DNA of 64,000 nt. Source: Planctomycetota bacterium. Its GTDB lineage: Bacteria > Planctomycetota > B15-G4 > SIAN01. Of this stretch, positions 51,801-60,406 are shown piece by piece (position 1 is the first letter of the stretch; each line of letters starts with the position of its first letter). The DNA is taken from NCBI GenBank assembly GCA_028289345.1, contig JANQQL010000001.1, forward strand, positions 186,001 through 250,000, read 5' to 3'. A model generated the notes under the pieces. It made no database searches. It saw nothing but the letters and a program-made list of their open reading frames with translations, and was not told the origin of the DNA. Made by a program: the position numbers and the translations under genes.

Positions 51801-53384
51801 GCCCGTCGTGAACTCTTGGAAGGGCATGTTGAACATGGACAGCTCTTGCTGACCGATGACCAAGGGGACGGTGTCGCGGATCGCCCCGCTGTGGAGGTCA
51901 ATTGCCACGAGGTAGGAATTGACCGCTCCTTCGATGAAGTGCCCCAAGGCGAACACGGTGTCATCGAGAATCGCCGGGGGACCGGGAACGTCAAGACGAG
52001 CCACCACGCCCTCCTCGTCACCCGGTGCCGATTCCTCGTGCCAAGTCATGACCCCGCGCAGCTCGTCGTATCGAGCGCGCCCCCGCTGGGACCACAACAG
52101 CTCGCCATCTTCCAAGGACAGGGCGAACAGTCCGCGCCAGGCATAGGGACGGTTGATGGTGATCTTCTGGCCGATGCTGTACACGCTTCGCGCCGCTTCG
52201 GGCACTTGCAAGTTGGCTACCACCACCCCACGGTTCACCGAGACCCCGGCAATCAACCCTCGGCTGATCGGATTGACCCCGCGATTGCCGCGCAAATAGG
52301 CGTCGGTGTACTCGCTGAGGGGAAACGAGTCTGCCAGGTCATAGGCCATGGGCCCACGGAACTCCCACTCGACCCGGTCGGCGTAGAGGTTGTACGCCTT
52401 GACCGTGGCGGTGTTGTTGAGAACCAGCAACTCTCCCGCGCGGGCCGGCTGCACCGGCGGCAGCACGTCCCACCAATATGGGAGCGGGTTGTCATCGTTC
52501 TGGAGCTCGTGGGAGGGCACCAGCAAGCGAACGTGCTCTTCGAAGTCGAGTGGCATCGCCGGGGCCTGCATCGAGCGCCGTCGAGCCGCCTGCCCTCCGT
52601 AGGTGGGCCACCAATCCTCGGCCAGGCGTTCTGGCTCGGCACCGGCGATCGAAGCCAACCGATCGAGCTTGGTGGACTCTCCCGCCACGGGAATCGAAGC
52701 GTTCGCCTCCGGCTCCTGGCTCGCCGGCAACTCTCCTTCGGCGAGGGTGATCAACGCCAACGCCAAGTGACGGCGCTCCGAGGCGGGGGTCTCCTGAGCG
52801 TGGGACACCGGCAGGAAATCCAAGCAGCGACGGGCCATCATCGACGCAATCTGGCGATTGCCGGCCTCCAGCTCCATGCGCGCCATCCACAACAGCGCCT
52901 CCTGGCCAACCGCCGCATTGGCATAGCGTCGCGCCACCTCCCGTAGGGAGTCCATGTCGCGATCCGCCTGCGCCCGTCGCAATCGCTCCCGACCGCGCAG
53001 CTCCGCGGTTTCGTCGTAGCTAAGGCGAGCGTCGCTGGTCAGATTCAACAACCGATAGCGAGCGAACTCCGCCGCCCCCACGTATCGGTCGGTCGCGACC
53101 TGGATCACCGAGTGACCGAACGAGTCGATGATTTGTTGCAGGAAGCGCAGGGCCGAAGCGGTGTTGTCTTCCTTCAGCAGCTCGTCGACGCGGGAGAACA
53201 GTAGCCGGACTTCGGCCTTGGCCGGGACTTGATAGGTGAGAATGACATGCCGGTCGGGGTCGAATCGAAAACGGGAATCGACCATCTCGTCCCAGCCTTC
53301 GAAGCCGCCGCCGGATTGGCCAAGAGCACAGACCGACATTGCCCCGATCATGGCAACGCCAAGAATTGGCCTGGATCTCGTCAC
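48810..53384 (-). CDS. Very large exported TPR plus PQQ-type beta-propeller protein
   Basis: 1524 residues from a GTG at 53384 with GGGAGG 5 nt upstream; the track start is 90 nt earlier. A signal peptide is visible (RPILGVAMIGAMSVCALGQ). Residues of about 40-230 are TPR-like helices. Residues of about 270-760 form a propeller with PQQ/WD-like strands (LEDGELLWSQRGR, AATGKLRWQYNA, VQTGKHVWNQPF). Residues of about 780-1090 are again TPR-like. The C-terminal 430 residues or so form a second propeller (NDGLPRWRRRFEEEVLS and LDLESGELLHQEPIAVRG-type strands). A propeller-TPR-propeller layout suggests a large protein-binding platform outside the cytoplasmic membrane. No PQQ-enzyme catalytic residues were seen. 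It is separated by 280 nt from the VWA gene; no gene lies in that gap, which is locally AT-richer near 53565-53605. Confidence 0.88.
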   Translation of the reverse strand: MTRSRPILGVAMIGAMSVCALGQSGGGFEGWDEMVDSRFRFDPDRHVILTYQVPAKAEVRLLFSRVDELLKEDNTASALRFLQQIIDSFGHSVIQVATDRYVGAAEFARYRLLNLTSDARLSYDETAELRGRERLRRAQADRDMDSLREVARRYANAAVGQEALLWMARMELEAGNRQIASMMARRCLDFLPVSHAQETPASERRHLALALITLAEGELPASQEPEANASIPVAGESTKLDRLASIAGAEPERLAEDWWPTYGGQAARRRSMQAPAMPLDFEEHVRLLVPSHELQNDDNPLPYWWDVLPPVQPARAGELLVLNNTATVKAYNLYADRVEWEFRGPMAYDLADSFPLSEYTDAYLRGNRGVNPISRGLIAGVSVNRGVVVANLQVPEAARSVYSIGQKITINRPYAWRGLFALSLEDGELLWSQRGRARYDELRGVMTWHEESAPGDEEGVVARLDVPGPPAILDDTVFALGHFIEGAVNSYLVAIDLHSGAIRDTVPLVIGQQELSMFNMPFQEFTTGIPVVGEGTVYCPTNLGLLAAVDATFGDLRWLSAYDSIPIQPPPNYYNNNPRNVYWYNNPPMVADGVVIVSPHDSEYVHALDAATGKLRWQYNAAAPVPKDSGPNNFLLGVQRSHVVLVSGGFVRALDVQTGKHVWNQPFGLNDFDPVGRGCVTDDRVYIPTRPMVVVLDEHGRDKDIINWPDLVNVEDSRRRYHRVDAESGNIAGNFFVFPDMLVSVNRDWAGVAFDAGRVLSDLLAAAPGESVAFTDLTRIASLYRRQGELVNAAATFEKALELSQTMPVSATELGRVRFNLCRTLLESSEWYADRTDVESARRALLKAEPYADELPSRLEVTRLYLESLGANGLDDRAVSWLNKLRDGHGHERARFDRVSSREIAIGLYASIELARRAGSQGNTKSALEEWQRVHLEYAGEYLDDSTAGEMARQQIGKLLASAGGDLRLQYDEDARRELETAYEQENLERLGLLLRKYPGASAAPTYTAHYCQLLRKEGRWPEALAAGAELLRRDPEPSTSQRVLEEMVVSAANLGNHELVSQLLTKLSTDPEEGLRREIEQVRPAHVPLAPPDQPPTLETAFSLPPGAAVVRIEREENGVAEPALFAVDSTQRTLMRLSLESPDQPVWETPMPESNRFLRQFYEAAGSLILWQQEELYAFDGNDGLPRWRRRFEEEVLSIATRAGVLLIVAQRNESPGSHEEGTLELIAVEPRSGNDLWRQPMVGPQFLSPVRGQGGLAAVVSRRHSQSLPEVEVFDVTTGMRRFGPHPMMSIPRNLPPVNEELDLVVVGQRDEVTSRRTTKIATQLAAYRFGASEPTWFLDLERDFEAQLEDVFPWGDDALCVKVRNPQGTQRSFLLVDFATGKLKREVEVPWSISNFRQIRDPQTGERLLVGWGRVTQELPMVAYDEQLESYWGMKKHQLSDTPLTIQSWRFAKRGQHLVLFKGDTGNSASKDLLCFDLESGELLHQEPIAVRGRDRSQVSLIGDRIVWSVGESVHVFRWN

Positions 53385-53389
53385 GAAGA

Positions 53390-53395
53390 CCTCCC
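53390..53395 (-). promoter_or_regulatory. Shine-Dalgarno fixing the GTG start of the PQQ/TPR protein
   Basis: Minus strand GGGAGG with 5-nt spacing to the GTG at 53384. It places the start 30 codons inside the track ORF and directly before the signal peptide. Confidence 0.65.
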
Positions 53396-53664
53396 GGGGG
53401 GCCGACGAACCCTTCGCTTCGGAGGACCGCTCCCTTCTCTTCCTATCGGCCGTGAGCGGTGGCCCCGGGTTCAAAGTTCGCCGGAATTCTCAATCGCGAG
53501 GCGGCGGGCGAAGACTCGGAAACCGGGGAAACTGCCGGAGTCTCGATCGAGGCCCTCCCTCGCGACATCTAATATCCTGTATTTCAATAGCTTACGATCA
53601 AACTCATCGCCTGATAGCCAGGTTCCGCGGTCCCCGACACTCAGGGTGGCGGATCTGGCCCGCC

Positions 53665-56034
53665 CTAAAGCAGGTTGAAGCGCTTGCGAAGCGCCCACTC
53701 AGCCCCCAGCACCAGCATCACCCCCGCGAGAATGTCCCAGCGATCCCACAACTCCTGCTCCTCGGTTCGGACCGGAATCCGCCGGGAATCTCCGTGCAGA
53801 GAATCCACCAACCCCTCCAGATCGTGCAGGCCGCGACTGGTTCCATCCGTGGTCTCCGCCAAACTGCTGAGGTAGGGCTGGTTGAGCGAGGGATTCAAGA
53901 TCTCGAGGCGCGGGACGGACACCTCGACAATGCGCTGGGACAACCGCTTGTCCGGCTGAGCCGGGTCCTCCACCCAAAAGCGATAGGTCCCCGGCACGTC
54001 GGCGCGCACCGTGCGCTCGAACAGTCCTTCTTCCTGTCGATAGGCCAACAGGTCCTCGACGCTTCCATCGGTGCGTTGGACTCGCACCAGCTCGGTTTCG
54101 TTGCGCGACGGCCGGAAGTCCTGATCCAACACTCGAACGGATAGCTGGATCGGCTCTCCCAAGTTGTAGCGCTCTTTGTCGGTCCGCAAATCGAAACGCT
54201 TGTCCATCCGCCGCAGCTTGCCGATCGCCACGTGTCGCACCGCCGCCCGCCAAAACCGTTCGGTGTAGCGATCTCCGTAAGGCTTTCGCCACAGCCACGT
54301 TTCGTCGAAGCCAACGTACAGCGTCCGGCCCTCGGGAATGCGTGTCGCCGCCGACAACACGTGCGGTCCGTAGCGATTCGAGTTCATCGGATGCTGGAGA
54401 ATGATCTCTGCGCCGGGCTTGGCGCGACGCACCGCGGCATACCAACGCATCGCAGCCAAACCTTCCGAGTCCCCCTCCAACAGCTTCTGATTTCGCTCGA
54501 GGTCTTTCTCCAGGCGAACGATGTCATGGGGTCGGAACGGGTCGGGCAAGTGAGGCCGAAACGCCCCGCGATCCTGCTTCTCGGCTTCGGCTTCCTCGGC
54601 GTTGCCGATCTCCACCGGCAGGATGTCGGCAATTGCCGTGTCCCGGTAGTCTCGCGGAGAGTGCAGCTGCCCCGCCACCATGATGAAGCCACCGCCGACG
54701 GTCACGAAATCGTGAATATCTCGCAGTAGATCTTCCGTGGTCGAACGCGAACCGTACACGTCAATCTGGTCCGGAGCCACGTCCCCCAGGATCAACACGT
54801 CGTAGTCGAACAGTGCCTGGCGGGTCGGGGGAAAACGAGTCAACGCGGGCACGTCATCGGAGGACTCCTGAATGAAGTCTCCGGAGGCACCCACCAACAA
54901 GCACTGCACTCGGAAATTCTCTGCGCGGAGCAAGAGATTCTTGAGGTAGCGATACTCCCAACGTGGACGTCCTTCGACGTAGAGCACTCGGATCACTTCC
55001 GGCTCCACCCGCAGGTGGTGCACGCGACGATTGTCGTCAGAGAACTGCTCTTCCGGTTTGACCGGGATCGAAATTTCGAGAACGTACTCGCCTTCCCGGT
55101 CGGGTTTGAAGTAGATCGTCTCGGTTTGCTGGCTTCCTCGCCCGGACAGGGTGAACGAACTGTTTACCAGCTCTTCACCGGACTCCCGCTCCACGACCAC
55201 CAACTCGGCCGGCTGGTCCTCGTATCCTTCAGAGACCACGGTGACTTCCACCGCCACCTCGTCGTTGACCAGCGCCACGTCGGGTGCCACCACCTCGAGG
55301 ATTGCCACGTTGCGGGGCAAGGAGGGATTTCCCACGCCCACCGTGTGCAGAGCGATTCCTTCCGAAGCCGCATGCCGCGCCACCTCGAGGGCATCCCGAC
55401 CCCAGTTGCTTTGGCCGTCGCTCAGCACGACCACTCCGGAAAGGTTGCGATGACGCAGTTCATTCAGCACCGTGAGCAAGCCGTCGCCGACCGCAGTCGC
55501 TTCTCCGTTCGCCTGGGCTTCGCCCACCTCGACCAGAGGACGAGCCGACTTGGAAAAACCGTAGAACTGAACGTCGACCTTGCTGGTCAAGCGATCCAAC
55601 AGGCCGGTTTGGGGATTGTTGAACACCCGCTTCAACAATTCCGAGCGGGTCAAATCCCCCACCGACTCGCCGTCCGAAAGTCCGGCAACCTCTTCCAGCT
55701 TTTCCCGGTATTCCTCGGGATATTCCTCGCGCCGGTCCATGCTCGCGGATTCGTCGACCAAAAATGCGACGATCGAACGGCTGACCGAGAACACCTGACT
55801 TCGGTTGACCGGTTGGAACAGGATCAGCAACACGGTGACCAAAGCAATCAGGCGAAGCCCTGCGAGGAGCATCTTGGCGTTGGAGGACGCGCTCGACGCC
55901 TCCCGTCGGTACACGAAACCAACAAATAAAAACAGCACCGGCAGCAGGATCAGCACCGTGATCCACAAGGGGGGCGCGGCGAGGAACTGGAATTCGCTGC
56001 TGACGCTCAGGTCACCATCCGGGGCCGCGATCAT
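53665..56034 (-). CDS. Membrane VWA protein with glutamine-amidotransferase-like domain
   Basis: 789 residues from the ATG at 56034, overlapping the BatA-like stop by 4 nt (ATGA). Two N-terminal membrane helices (WITVLILLPVLFLFVGFVY, LRLIALVTVLLILF) precede a von Willebrand A domain with the metal motif DESAS (VAFLVDESASMD). The later strand VVLSDGQSNWG is also present. An Ig-like region follows, then a class I amidotransferase-like domain (YDVLILGDVAPDQI and FVTVGGGFIMVAGQ) without a recognisable catalytic Cys-His-Glu triad. A last beta domain and a C-terminal helix (WDILAGVMLVLGAEWAL) close it. Such proteins pair with BatA-like partners in MoxR operons. Probably an anchored complex subunit facing the periplasm. 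Confidence 0.87.
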   Translation of the reverse strand: MIAAPDGDLSVSSEFQFLAAPPLWITVLILLPVLFLFVGFVYRREASSASSNAKMLLAGLRLIALVTVLLILFQPVNRSQVFSVSRSIVAFLVDESASMDRREEYPEEYREKLEEVAGLSDGESVGDLTRSELLKRVFNNPQTGLLDRLTSKVDVQFYGFSKSARPLVEVGEAQANGEATAVGDGLLTVLNELRHRNLSGVVVLSDGQSNWGRDALEVARHAASEGIALHTVGVGNPSLPRNVAILEVVAPDVALVNDEVAVEVTVVSEGYEDQPAELVVVERESGEELVNSSFTLSGRGSQQTETIYFKPDREGEYVLEISIPVKPEEQFSDDNRRVHHLRVEPEVIRVLYVEGRPRWEYRYLKNLLLRAENFRVQCLLVGASGDFIQESSDDVPALTRFPPTRQALFDYDVLILGDVAPDQIDVYGSRSTTEDLLRDIHDFVTVGGGFIMVAGQLHSPRDYRDTAIADILPVEIGNAEEAEAEKQDRGAFRPHLPDPFRPHDIVRLEKDLERNQKLLEGDSEGLAAMRWYAAVRRAKPGAEIILQHPMNSNRYGPHVLSAATRIPEGRTLYVGFDETWLWRKPYGDRYTERFWRAAVRHVAIGKLRRMDKRFDLRTDKERYNLGEPIQLSVRVLDQDFRPSRNETELVRVQRTDGSVEDLLAYRQEEGLFERTVRADVPGTYRFWVEDPAQPDKRLSQRIVEVSVPRLEILNPSLNQPYLSSLAETTDGTSRGLHDLEGLVDSLHGDSRRIPVRTEEQELWDRWDILAGVMLVLGAEWALRKRFNLL

Positions 56035-58304
56035 GAGTAGGCTCCGAAACGCCAGGCAAGCAAAGTTTCCACGATCAAACAAACCAGCAAGGCAGTCATC
56101 AGAGACTTCCAGATTTCCCCTTGGCGTTCCGGCTCTTCTTCATCGAAATCCGGCGAGATCTCCGCCGAGTACTCGAACAACTGGGGATCGAGGAGCTCAC
56201 CCCACTGCTCGCGGTCCAAGCCTTGCAGGTCTCCCTCGGCCGAGGCCACGTTGACTGCGAACACTTCCTGCAGAGGCAGTCCCCGCTCGAGGGGAACGTC
56301 CAACTGATAGAAGCCAGGCTCGGAGGTCTCGTCGAACGGAGCCAAGGGGAAATGCCCCAGCACGGGTTCTCCGGGAACGTGGGTGATCGTTCGCACTTCT
56401 CCGCCCGGCTTGGTGATGGTGTAGTTGTTGGGAGCGAACGGCACCGAACGGCGAATCGCATCCCCGACAGACAGGTGATGGCTGCCGGGGTCTTGCACGA
56501 CCAGGTGGTTCACCACATCCCAGACCAAGGGGAAATACGCGCCAAAGACTCGCGGGAACAAGGACCAGTCTTCATCAGCGGGGAACACGAGCCAAACGGC
56601 ATGCCCCCGTCCCACCACATGGTCCACCAGGGCCGGGTCTCCGTCGGACTGGAACCGCAAGGGCACTCGGGTACTTCCGGGCAGAGCTTGCTCGGTGTCC
56701 CGTTGGAACGGCAGATAACGGAACACCGGGGTCGAGATGTACTTGCGTCGCCGATCATCGACGAAGGTTCGCACCATGGGGTGCAGCTCGTCGACGATTT
56801 CCAGGCGGTAGTACTGGTCGGCGCGACGCCCCTCCAGTGACGGGACCTCGCCCCGAGCCTCCGGTGCCAAGGGCATCGGCAGCAGGCCCGAACCGTCGGC
56901 GGAATAGAACCTCTGGTTGTAGGAGTCCGGCACCACACGGTCGCCCAGGAAGAACCAGACCCCGCCGCCACGACGCACGTAGTGGTCGAGTTCACGAGTC
57001 ATGCGGTCCTGGTCGATCTCCGGCACGTTGGCCAAGATCACCGCCGCGTAATCGTCCAAGCGCAGCCCGCGATTGAATTCGTGGTAGGACACCCAGGACG
57101 GCCGGAAGTAGCTGCGGAAGTCGTCGCCATCGAACAACCCGAAGGAGTGGTCCAAGACCGGCAGCAACTGACCGACTTCGCCTTCCAACGGATCCGAGCC
57201 CACCGGCTCTCCATCCACCACCAGCACCGGAATGCTCTCCCGCACCGCGACCCGCAAACGGCGCTGGTTGTCATCGGTCAGGTCGTCTTCGTCGAGTTCG
57301 AACTCGACTCGATGATCGCCGGCGTGGGAAAAGGAGTGATAGACCTCCACCGAGGCCTGCCCTTCCTTATCGAGAGAGAAGGTGACCGGCCTCACCTGCT
57401 CCCCGAAGCGGAAGCGTCCCGTCCCCGAAGTGATCTGGCGAGAGCCGTGATTGCGAACCGTGGCGGTGAAGCGCACATTCTGGTGAGTGATCACCAGCGG
57501 CTCCGCCGCCCGCAAATCAGTCACCGTGAGGTTGTCCGGCTCCGGCAGGCCATCGGACACGTTCACCAGGTGCAGCGTCGTGCCCGCCTCGTGCATGGCT
57601 CGCAAGCGGCTTTCCAAGGTGGCGAATCGCTCGTCGTCGGTCGACTCTTCTGGGCGAAGCAAAGGCGTTTCGAAGGTGCGCCGCTGGAAGTCGGAGATCA
57701 CGAAGATCTCCGCTGCTCCGCCAGGGAGTTCGGGCAAGACATCGTCTTCCAACGCCGCCACCAAGCGTGGGAAGTTGGCCTCTTCCGATCGCGGCTCCTC
57801 CAGCCGATTCAGCGCAATGTCCCACTCCTGTCGCAAGCGAGACGCGCGCATCAAGACTTGGGAATCATTGCCCATCGAAAGAACGGTGCAGGTGTCGCCT
57901 CGTTCCGGATCCAAAAGATCCAAAAGGCGTCGCGCTTGTCCCACGGCGGCCTGGAACAGGGTGCCAGGACCGGTCCGGCGATTCATGCTGTACGACTCGT
58001 CCACCACCAGAACGATGTCGCGCCGTTGGTCGGCGATGAAATTCAACAAGTGCTCGGAGCCGAAAAACGGCCGCGCCATGGCGAGAGCGAGCAGCACCGG
58101 GATCGCGCAACGCAACAGCAGAAGCAGCAGGTTCTCCAACCGCATGCGCCGGTTCTTCTTTTTGTAGGCACGCAGCACGAAGTCCATGGCTGCCCAGGTG
58201 ACCGTGCGATAGCGCCGCCGATTGATCAGGTGAATGATCAACGGGACGGCCAGCAGCCCGGCCCCCCACAAGAACAGAGGATTCAGGAACGCGGCAAGAC
58301 TCAT
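56031..58304 (-). CDS. BatA-like membrane protein with VWA domain
   Basis: 757 residues. The N-terminal double-transmembrane BatA signature is clear: FLNPLFLWGAGLLAVPLIIHLINRRRYR followed by WAAMDFVL and LLLLLLRCAIPVLLALAMARP. A VWA domain follows with the metal motif DESYS (IVLVVDESYSMN). After it come Ig-like strands, an amidotransferase-like region (RELDHYVRRGGGVWFFLGD) and a C-terminal helix (SLMTALLVCLIVETLLAW). The family is linked to aerotolerance (Bat) and envelope stress in Bacteroidetes. It overlaps both neighbours by 4 nt, so synthesis is coupled to the DUF58 and VWA proteins. Confidence 0.92.
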   Translation of the reverse strand: MSLAAFLNPLFLWGAGLLAVPLIIHLINRRRYRTVTWAAMDFVLRAYKKKNRRMRLENLLLLLLRCAIPVLLALAMARPFFGSEHLLNFIADQRRDIVLVVDESYSMNRRTGPGTLFQAAVGQARRLLDLLDPERGDTCTVLSMGNDSQVLMRASRLRQEWDIALNRLEEPRSEEANFPRLVAALEDDVLPELPGGAAEIFVISDFQRRTFETPLLRPEESTDDERFATLESRLRAMHEAGTTLHLVNVSDGLPEPDNLTVTDLRAAEPLVITHQNVRFTATVRNHGSRQITSGTGRFRFGEQVRPVTFSLDKEGQASVEVYHSFSHAGDHRVEFELDEDDLTDDNQRRLRVAVRESIPVLVVDGEPVGSDPLEGEVGQLLPVLDHSFGLFDGDDFRSYFRPSWVSYHEFNRGLRLDDYAAVILANVPEIDQDRMTRELDHYVRRGGGVWFFLGDRVVPDSYNQRFYSADGSGLLPMPLAPEARGEVPSLEGRRADQYYRLEIVDELHPMVRTFVDDRRRKYISTPVFRYLPFQRDTEQALPGSTRVPLRFQSDGDPALVDHVVGRGHAVWLVFPADEDWSLFPRVFGAYFPLVWDVVNHLVVQDPGSHHLSVGDAIRRSVPFAPNNYTITKPGGEVRTITHVPGEPVLGHFPLAPFDETSEPGFYQLDVPLERGLPLQEVFAVNVASAEGDLQGLDREQWGELLDPQLFEYSAEISPDFDEEEPERQGEIWKSLMTALLVCLIVETLLAWRFGAYS

Positions 58305-59248
58305 CGACGCGCGGCCCTCCGAGCCCGTCGGGACAACACGGTCGTCAAGGGCACTTCCAGACTGGTGTCCGTGTCGACCAAATGATAGTCGACTCGTTCT
58401 TTCAGACAGCCCCGACGAAGCTCACGCAGAAACTCTTGCATCGCCTCCAGGTAGTCCTTCTTGATGGCTCGCGGATCGACGGTCAGTTGGCCGCTGTCTT
58501 CGAGTCCCATGAATCGATACATCGTGTTGCGCTTGAACTCGAACTGAATCTCTTCGGGACTCAACAGTTGAAACAGCAGCACGTCATGGTGTCGGCTCCG
58601 CAAGCGGGCCAGACCGGCGAGAGTTTCTTTCACCGGGGCAAAGAAGTCAGAAATGATCACGATCATGCTGCGACGCCGAACGCGCTCGGCCAGCTCGCCC
58701 AGGATCGGCAGAAGCGATGTTTTGCGTTCCTGGTCGCCGCAGCCCTGTTCGAGTCCTTGAATGATGTTCTTCAGGTGCGCCGGGTTGTTTTGGGGTTCGA
58801 CGAACTGACGCACTTCCGTGTCGAACAACGCCAGCCCGGCTGCATCGCGCTGCCGAAGCAAGAGGAACGAGATGGCCGAGGCCATCAGGGATGCGTAGCG
58901 AAACCGGGTGATGCCGGGGGTTTCGCGAATCTTGGCGTCCTTGGACAACACTTCGGGAAAGCGCATCGAGCCCGAGACATCCACCGCGACGATGCAGCGC
59001 AGATTCGTCTCTTCTTCGAACTGCTTGATGTAAAAGCGATCCGAGCGCCCATAGACCTTCCAGTCCAAGTGACGCAAGTCATCCCCCGGGGAATACTCCC
59101 GGTGCTCGGCAAACTCGACCGACGCTCCTCGGTAGGGGCTCTCGTGCGCGCCTTGGAGGAACCCCTCCACGATGAAACGCGCCTTGACTTCGAGCCGGCC
59201 GAGATTGTCGACGACCTTAGGATCCAAGTACTGGCGGTAGTCTTTCAT
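58301..59248 (-). CDS. DUF58 domain protein (VWA-like MoxR partner)
   Basis: 315 residues. Hallmarks of DUF58 are SVEFAEHREYSPGDDLRHLDWKVYGR and YIKQFEEETN, followed by a VWA-like core AVDVSGSM with the DxSxS metal site. DUF58 proteins are nearly always encoded next to MoxR ATPases and are thought to link the ATPase to its client. No membrane segment was seen. The start lies inside the end of moxR (32-nt overlap), and the stop overlaps the BatA-like start by 4 nt. Confidence 0.95.
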   Translation of the reverse strand: MKDYRQYLDPKVVDNLGRLEVKARFIVEGFLQGAHESPYRGASVEFAEHREYSPGDDLRHLDWKVYGRSDRFYIKQFEEETNLRCIVAVDVSGSMRFPEVLSKDAKIRETPGITRFRYASLMASAISFLLLRQRDAAGLALFDTEVRQFVEPQNNPAHLKNIIQGLEQGCGDQERKTSLLPILGELAERVRRRSMIVIISDFFAPVKETLAGLARLRSRHHDVLLFQLLSPEEIQFEFKRNTMYRFMGLEDSGQLTVDPRAIKKDYLEAMQEFLRELRRGCLKERVDYHLVDTDTSLEVPLTTVLSRRARRAARR

Positions 59249-60260
59249 CGGCGAGCGCGTCGCTCCGGGTCGGGTCCACGGTGTCGAGGATGCGATCGAT
59301 CAGATCGTCCGAGGTCAGCCCTTCGGCTTCGGCGGCAAAGTTCATCAGGATTCGATGACGCAGCACTGGCTTGGCCACGGCCTTCACGTCTTCTTCCGTG
59401 GCGCCGGCACGACCATGCAGGGCGGCGCGAGCCTTGGCGCCGAGGACCAAGAACTGAGAGGCCCGCGGGCCAGCTCCCCATGCCACCGACTCTTTGACGA
59501 AGCCGGGAACCCCGTCCTCCGAGATTCGGGTCACCCGGGCCAGTTGCATCGCGTAGCGGATCAGGTGATCCGAGATCGGCACCCGACGAATCAGAGAGTG
59601 CATCTCGGAGATCTCTTCTCGGTCGACCACCGGCTGCAGATCCACTTCGACCTTGGCGGTGGTGCGGCGCACCACTTCCAGCTCCTCTTCCGCGGTCGGG
59701 TACTGAATGCGGATATTGAACATGAAGCGGTCCAGCTGCGCCTCGGGCAGCGGGTAGGTCCCCTCCTGCTCGATGGGGTTCTGGGTCGCAAAGACGAAGA
59801 ACGGCCGCGGCAATTCGTAGCGCTGGCCGCCCACGGTCACCTGGTATTCCTGCATGGACTCCAGCAACGCCGCCTGAGTTTTGGGAGGCGTGCGGTTGAT
59901 CTCGTCCGCGAGAATGACGTTGGCGAACACAGGACCATGGATGAAGGTCAACTCTCGCTCGCCCGTGGTCTTGTTCTCTTGGATCACTTCGGTTCCGGTG
60001 ATGTCCGAAGGCATCATGTCCGGAGTGAACTGAATACGGTTGAAGTTCAGTGACAGCGTCTTCGCAAGCGACGAAATGAGCAGGGTCTTGGCAAGACCCG
60101 GAACTCCAGTCACGATGCAATGACCACGGGAAAACAGCGCGATCAGTAGCTGATCGATGACTTCGTCCTGACCGACGATGACCTTGCCAAGCTCGGAACG
60201 GATGCGTCCGTAGGTCTCACCGAGCTTCTGCAGAAGAGCCGGATCCCCGGAGGTGTCCAT
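59217..60260 (-). CDS. moxR: MoxR-family AAA+ ATPase
   Basis: 347 residues. Walker A GVPGLAKT (52-59), Walker B VILADEINR (Asp119-Glu120), the sensor region VFATQNPIEQEGTYPLPEAQLDRFMFN and the C-terminal lid RASQFLVLGAKARAALHGR are all intact. MoxR ATPases act as chaperones that assemble or activate VWA-containing partners. This is the first gene of the ten-gene operon. The ATG at 60260 is preceded by GGGAG with 9-nt spacing, inside a small palindrome. Confidence 0.96.
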   Translation of the reverse strand: MDTSGDPALLQKLGETYGRIRSELGKVIVGQDEVIDQLLIALFSRGHCIVTGVPGLAKTLLISSLAKTLSLNFNRIQFTPDMMPSDITGTEVIQENKTTGERELTFIHGPVFANVILADEINRTPPKTQAALLESMQEYQVTVGGQRYELPRPFFVFATQNPIEQEGTYPLPEAQLDRFMFNIRIQYPTAEEELEVVRRTTAKVEVDLQPVVDREEISEMHSLIRRVPISDHLIRYAMQLARVTRISEDGVPGFVKESVAWGAGPRASQFLVLGAKARAALHGRAGATEEDVKAVAKPVLRHRILMNFAAEAEGLTSDDLIDRILDTVDPTRSDALADERLPPVLGS

Positions 60261-60263
60261 TGG

Positions 60264-60277
60264 TTAGGGCTCCCTAA
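60264..60277 (-). promoter_or_regulatory. Palindrome TTAGGG-AG-CCCTAA over the moxR ribosome-binding site
   Basis: A perfect 6+6 inverted repeat with a 2-nt spacer that covers the GGGAG Shine-Dalgarno, 3 nt before the moxR start codon. It could be a protein-binding operator. A 2-nt loop is too tight for a stable RNA hairpin. Confidence 0.35.
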
Positions 60278-60406
60278 GTTGGGAAAGAGGCACGACGGAG
60301 GGCGCGAAATGCGCTCTCTCATACGAACTCTTCTTCTATGTACGTCTGACTCTACCCGCCAGAAACTGAAATCCCGTCCAGTCCGAATCTTTCGAACGGC
60401 GGGCTG

